From assembly GCA_002393975.1 (NCBI GenBank), contig DGSM01000104.1:3855-18450 (forward strand): a stretch of 14,596 nucleotides of DNA. The letters run 5' to 3'. Origin of the DNA: Clostridiales bacterium UBA4362. Lineage in GTDB: Bacteria; Bacillota; Clostridia; TANB77; CAG-508. Shown here piece after piece: positions 12,593 through 14,596 of the stretch. The notes below the pieces were generated by a model. That model was not told where the DNA came from and ran no database searches. It saw nothing but the letters and a program-made list of their open reading frames with translations. A program made the translations under genes and the position numbers. The number at the start of each line of letters is the position of its first letter. Within the stretch, counting starts at the first letter, position 1.

Positions 12593-12615
12593 TTAATTAA
12601 ATACTTAATTAATTA
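12590..12615 (+). repeat. AT-only inverted repeat after the metallopeptidase gene
   Basis: TAATTAATTAA at 12590-12600 and TTAATTAATTA at 12605-12615 are perfect 11-bp inverted arms around ATAC, starting at the stop codon. It contains no G or C in the stem and no clear T tract follows, so it is a poor terminator. It could be a protein-binding palindrome or an mRNA end structure. Confidence 0.5.
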
Positions 12616-12654
12616 TAAAACATTAACAAATTATGCTTGAAGGGAACAAATAAT

Positions 12655-13326
12655 ATGCCAACTACCGTTTATTTAATTAGACATTCTATTAGATTTAATC
12701 CACATTTAATAGAGTCTTATAATACTGCTCAAGATAAAACTGTTAGAAATGAAAAGATTGTTTTAAGTGTTGAAGGGGAAAGAAGAGCAGAAATATTAAG
12801 CAATGAAGAAGAACTTCAAAACTTAGATGCAATATATGTTAGCAATTGTGTAAGAACTCTTCAAACAGCTAAATATACGATAGAAAAGCAAAAGCTAAAT
12901 GTTAATATTGATGAGAGATTTGATGAAAGAAGAGTAGGAATTCCAAATGATGATGTAGTAAAAGATTGGTGGTTACAACAATATTGGAATGAAAACTATA
13001 AAACTGTTGGAGGAGAAAGTCAAAAAGAAGTAAGAGAAAGATTTTTAGAAGCTCTAAATGATGCCATAGATGCAAATAAAGGCAAAAGAATTGCTGTTTT
13101 CTCACATGGATATGCAATAACTTTCTTTATAATGAAATGGTGTAAATTTGAATATATAGAAGCGGAGGATAATATAAAGTTTACTTTTAAAGGAAAAGAG
13201 TTTTTTAGAAATAAGATAAATGCTCCTGAAGTATTTAAGTTAGAGTTTGATGATAATAAAGAATTATTAAAGATTAGTCATGTGACATTTGATGATTTGC
13301 CATATAAATATGGAATTGAAGAATAA
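12655..13326 (+). CDS. Histidine phosphatase superfamily (phosphoglycerate-mutase-like) protein
   Basis: The 223-aa cytosolic protein has the branch-1 histidine phosphatase layout: catalytic R9-H10 in TVYLIRHS, a SNCVRTLQTA phosphate-pocket Arg, DERFDERRVG as likely acid segment, and second histidine H151 in AVFSHGYA. The usual RHG is RHS here. These enzymes transfer or remove phosphate through a phospho-His, but the substrate cannot be read from the sequence. A TTG at 12637 is in frame; I prefer ATG at 12655, 9 nt after GAAGGGA. It lies 62 nt after the metallopeptidase, separated by the AT-rich palindrome, so it may be read through from that operon or start on its own. Fold confidence is high. 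Confidence 0.87.
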   Translation: MPTTVYLIRHSIRFNPHLIESYNTAQDKTVRNEKIVLSVEGERRAEILSNEEELQNLDAIYVSNCVRTLQTAKYTIEKQKLNVNIDERFDERRVGIPNDDVVKDWWLQQYWNENYKTVGGESQKEVRERFLEALNDAIDANKGKRIAVFSHGYAITFFIMKWCKFEYIEAEDNIKFTFKGKEFFRNKINAPEVFKLEFDDNKELLKISHVTFDDLPYKYGIEE

Positions 13327-13340
13327 TTGTACAAGATTAG

Positions 13341-13375
13341 AAGTCTACCAAATAGATAGGTGGGCTTTTATTTTT
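13341..13375 (+). terminator. Terminator after the histidine-phosphatase-like gene
   Basis: AAGTCTACC at 13341-13349 pairs with GGTGGGCTT at 13359-13367 (two G-U pairs) around a 9-nt loop, followed by TTTTATTTTT. It ends the long rubredoxin-to-phosphatase block. Confidence 0.8.
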
Positions 13376-13541
13376 AGCCAGATCCTATAAGAATGAAAAA
13401 AGTGAAGCAATATTAATGTTTCTAAAAAAAGCGAAGAATGTTTCCAAAAAGATACAATAATGACATGCTGCTGAAACGAATTAACATGTATTATGTGTAT
13501 AATTATGTTATAGTATTTGAAATAAGGAGAAGTGTTTTTAT

Positions 13542-14596
13542 ATGGAAGAAAAAACTAATTTTAGAAGAAGAATAATTTGTTTATTGGTTATTATTTCGTT
13601 AGTTGGATCTATAATACTTGCATATAAATCAAACGCAGCAGGCGAAAGCTATAAAGTTAAACAAGTAACCAGCGTTAGTGAAATTAATAGTAATAATTTA
13701 TACCAATACATAATTGTATATGAAGATGGTAATGGAAATAATTATGCATGGGCATCTTGTGGTAGCAATGGTGGAAACAATATGCAAGGAAGAAGCAATG
13801 TAGTTGAGGTTTCTATTGATAATGGAGTACTTACTCCAAATGGAGATACTAATATATTGTGGGAATTCACCAAGAGTAAATTAAGCGTAATGGAAAGTGG
13901 TGATCATCCAGCAATATCTAGCTGCGAAGAAGTATATTCAGGAAGAAAAAATATAATGATTTGTGATGGATCTGGTCCTTCTTCAACAGGCGGCTTAACT
14001 GGAATGATTTATGTTGCGGATGGTAATGGATTCACTTTTGAAGCAGCAGATAATAATGAATTCTTTATTTCAGAAGACAATTGTGAAGCGGCAGATAATT
14101 ATTTAAGTTATACAACAGTGGATGGCCGTTCATATTTTGCTAAAAGCACTGAGGAAAATGCAACAAGCTTTAAAATTTATAAAGTTGTAAATAATTATAA
14201 TTATCATTCATCAGAATTCTTATCTAGTGAAGAAACAGCACAAATGGAAGATGTTGAAATTTCTAAAAATGTTTCTGAATATGAGACATATTATGATACA
14301 GCAATTGCAGAAGTAACTTTAACAACTCAAGGAACTGATTATGAAAAAGTATGTGATGTTGTATTAATATTAGATGATTCTACTAGTGTATATATGGCAG
14401 CTCCTGATTCTACAGATAAAACAAGAGCACAAATAATAAGAGAAGATGCTGCATTATTTGCTGGAAAAATATTAGAAGCTAATCCAGAAAATAGAATTAG
14501 CGTTATAAAATTTGGTAGAGAGATTACTAATGAAGAAGCAGTTGATAGAATAGGATTTTCTAACAACATGAGTGAAATAGAAGAGATGATAGGCGG
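13542..14596 (+). CDS. Exported VWA-domain surface protein, 3' end outside window
   Basis: The frame is open from ATG 13542 to the window end (351 codons visible), so this is the N-terminal part of a larger protein. Residues 8-33 are a signal peptide (FRRRIICLLVIISLV..., cleavage near SNAA|GE). An Asn/Gly/Ser-rich domain with several Cys (CGSNGG, SSCEE, MICDGSG, DNCEAA) fills about 35-240. A von Willebrand factor A domain begins near 270: CDVVLILDDSTS carries the DxSxS metal-site signature at 278-282, followed by RISVIKFGREIT. Such proteins are often adhesins or pilus-tip subunits in Gram-positives. AAGGAG at 13524-13529 is 12 nt from the ATG, rather far. A TATAAT occurs at 13498-13503, but no good -35 was found. 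A sorting signal, if any, lies beyond the window. Confidence 0.88.
   Translation, partial: MEEKTNFRRRIICLLVIISLVGSIILAYKSNAAGESYKVKQVTSVSEINSNNLYQYIIVYEDGNGNNYAWASCGSNGGNNMQGRSNVVEVSIDNGVLTPNGDTNILWEFTKSKLSVMESGDHPAISSCEEVYSGRKNIMICDGSGPSSTGGLTGMIYVADGNGFTFEAADNNEFFISEDNCEAADNYLSYTTVDGRSYFAKSTEENATSFKIYKVVNNYNYHSSEFLSSEETAQMEDVEISKNVSEYETYYDTAIAEVTLTTQGTDYEKVCDVVLILDDSTSVYMAAPDSTDKTRAQIIREDAALFAGKILEANPENRISVIKFGREITNEEAVDRIGFSNNMSEIEEMIG

Noticed and set aside
13376..13541. Partial direct repeat ATGTTTCTAAAAA / ATGTTTCCAAAAA near 13414-13450
   Set aside because: Short, AT-rich and imperfect, with no link to a gene or mobile element.
14339..14569. Minus-strand open frame inside the VWA gene
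   Set aside because: It lies within a long open plus-strand frame with signal peptide and VWA motif; no start signals on the minus strand.

Overview
The window reads as a piece of chromosome from an AT-rich, low-GC Gram-positive bacterium, most likely an uncultivated gut-type Clostridia or Bacilli relative. The reasons are A/T-ending codons with AGA as the main Arg codon, strong AGGAGG-type ribosome binding sites, sigma-A promoters that mostly carry an extended -10 (TGn), U-tailed hairpin terminators, a YkuD L,D-transpeptidase, a rubredoxin, and no outer-membrane genes. TGA acts as a stop throughout, so the code is standard.

Layout. (1) 1-371: a small unknown gene with a sharp terminator. 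(2) 372-2812: a HerA/YjgR-type (DUF853) ATPase followed by a PF06541 membrane protein with a charged C-terminal tail. (3) 2813-4207: two single-gene units of visibly higher GC, a 71-aa unknown protein and an exported L,D-transpeptidase, each with its own promoter and terminator. (4) 4237-7489: the most unusual part. A consensus -35 promoter drives seven genes: one radical SAM/SPASM enzyme and six small membrane proteins. All six share a C-terminal two-helix hairpin with a basic turn. Five of them carry one to three copies of a Tyr-Gly-x-Pro-type motif (YGPP, YGVPP, YGAP, YGPAPDP, YGSP) in the segment predicted to face outside. (5) 7526-7839, minus strand: another higher-GC single-gene unit, a 57-aa unknown. 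(6) 7854-9068: a Nudix hydrolase overlapping a HAM1/RdgB-type NTP pyrophosphatase. (7) 9074-13375: a long operon starting with a compact rubredoxin too short for usual gene finders, then a zinc-ribbon membrane protein, a membrane-anchored propeller-like protein, a second PF06541 protein, an M3-like metallopeptidase and a histidine-phosphatase-fold protein. (8) 13542 to the end: the N-terminal part of an exported VWA-domain surface protein, cut by the window edge.

How the genes may work together. In block 4 the natural reading is that the cytosolic radical SAM/SPASM enzyme modifies the conserved Tyr-Gly-x-Pro segments before the small proteins are exported and anchored by their hairpins. It resembles in outline the rSAM/lipoprotein pairs of Bacteroidetes, but with a membrane hairpin instead of a lipid anchor and several substrates per enzyme. 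This is inference; no modification can be seen in DNA. Block 6 is a nucleotide-pool sanitising pair. Genes in block 7 are co-directional and closely spaced, but no single pathway is evident. No tRNA, rRNA, CRISPR array, IS element or attachment site was seen, and no gene-free stretch exceeds 300 bases.
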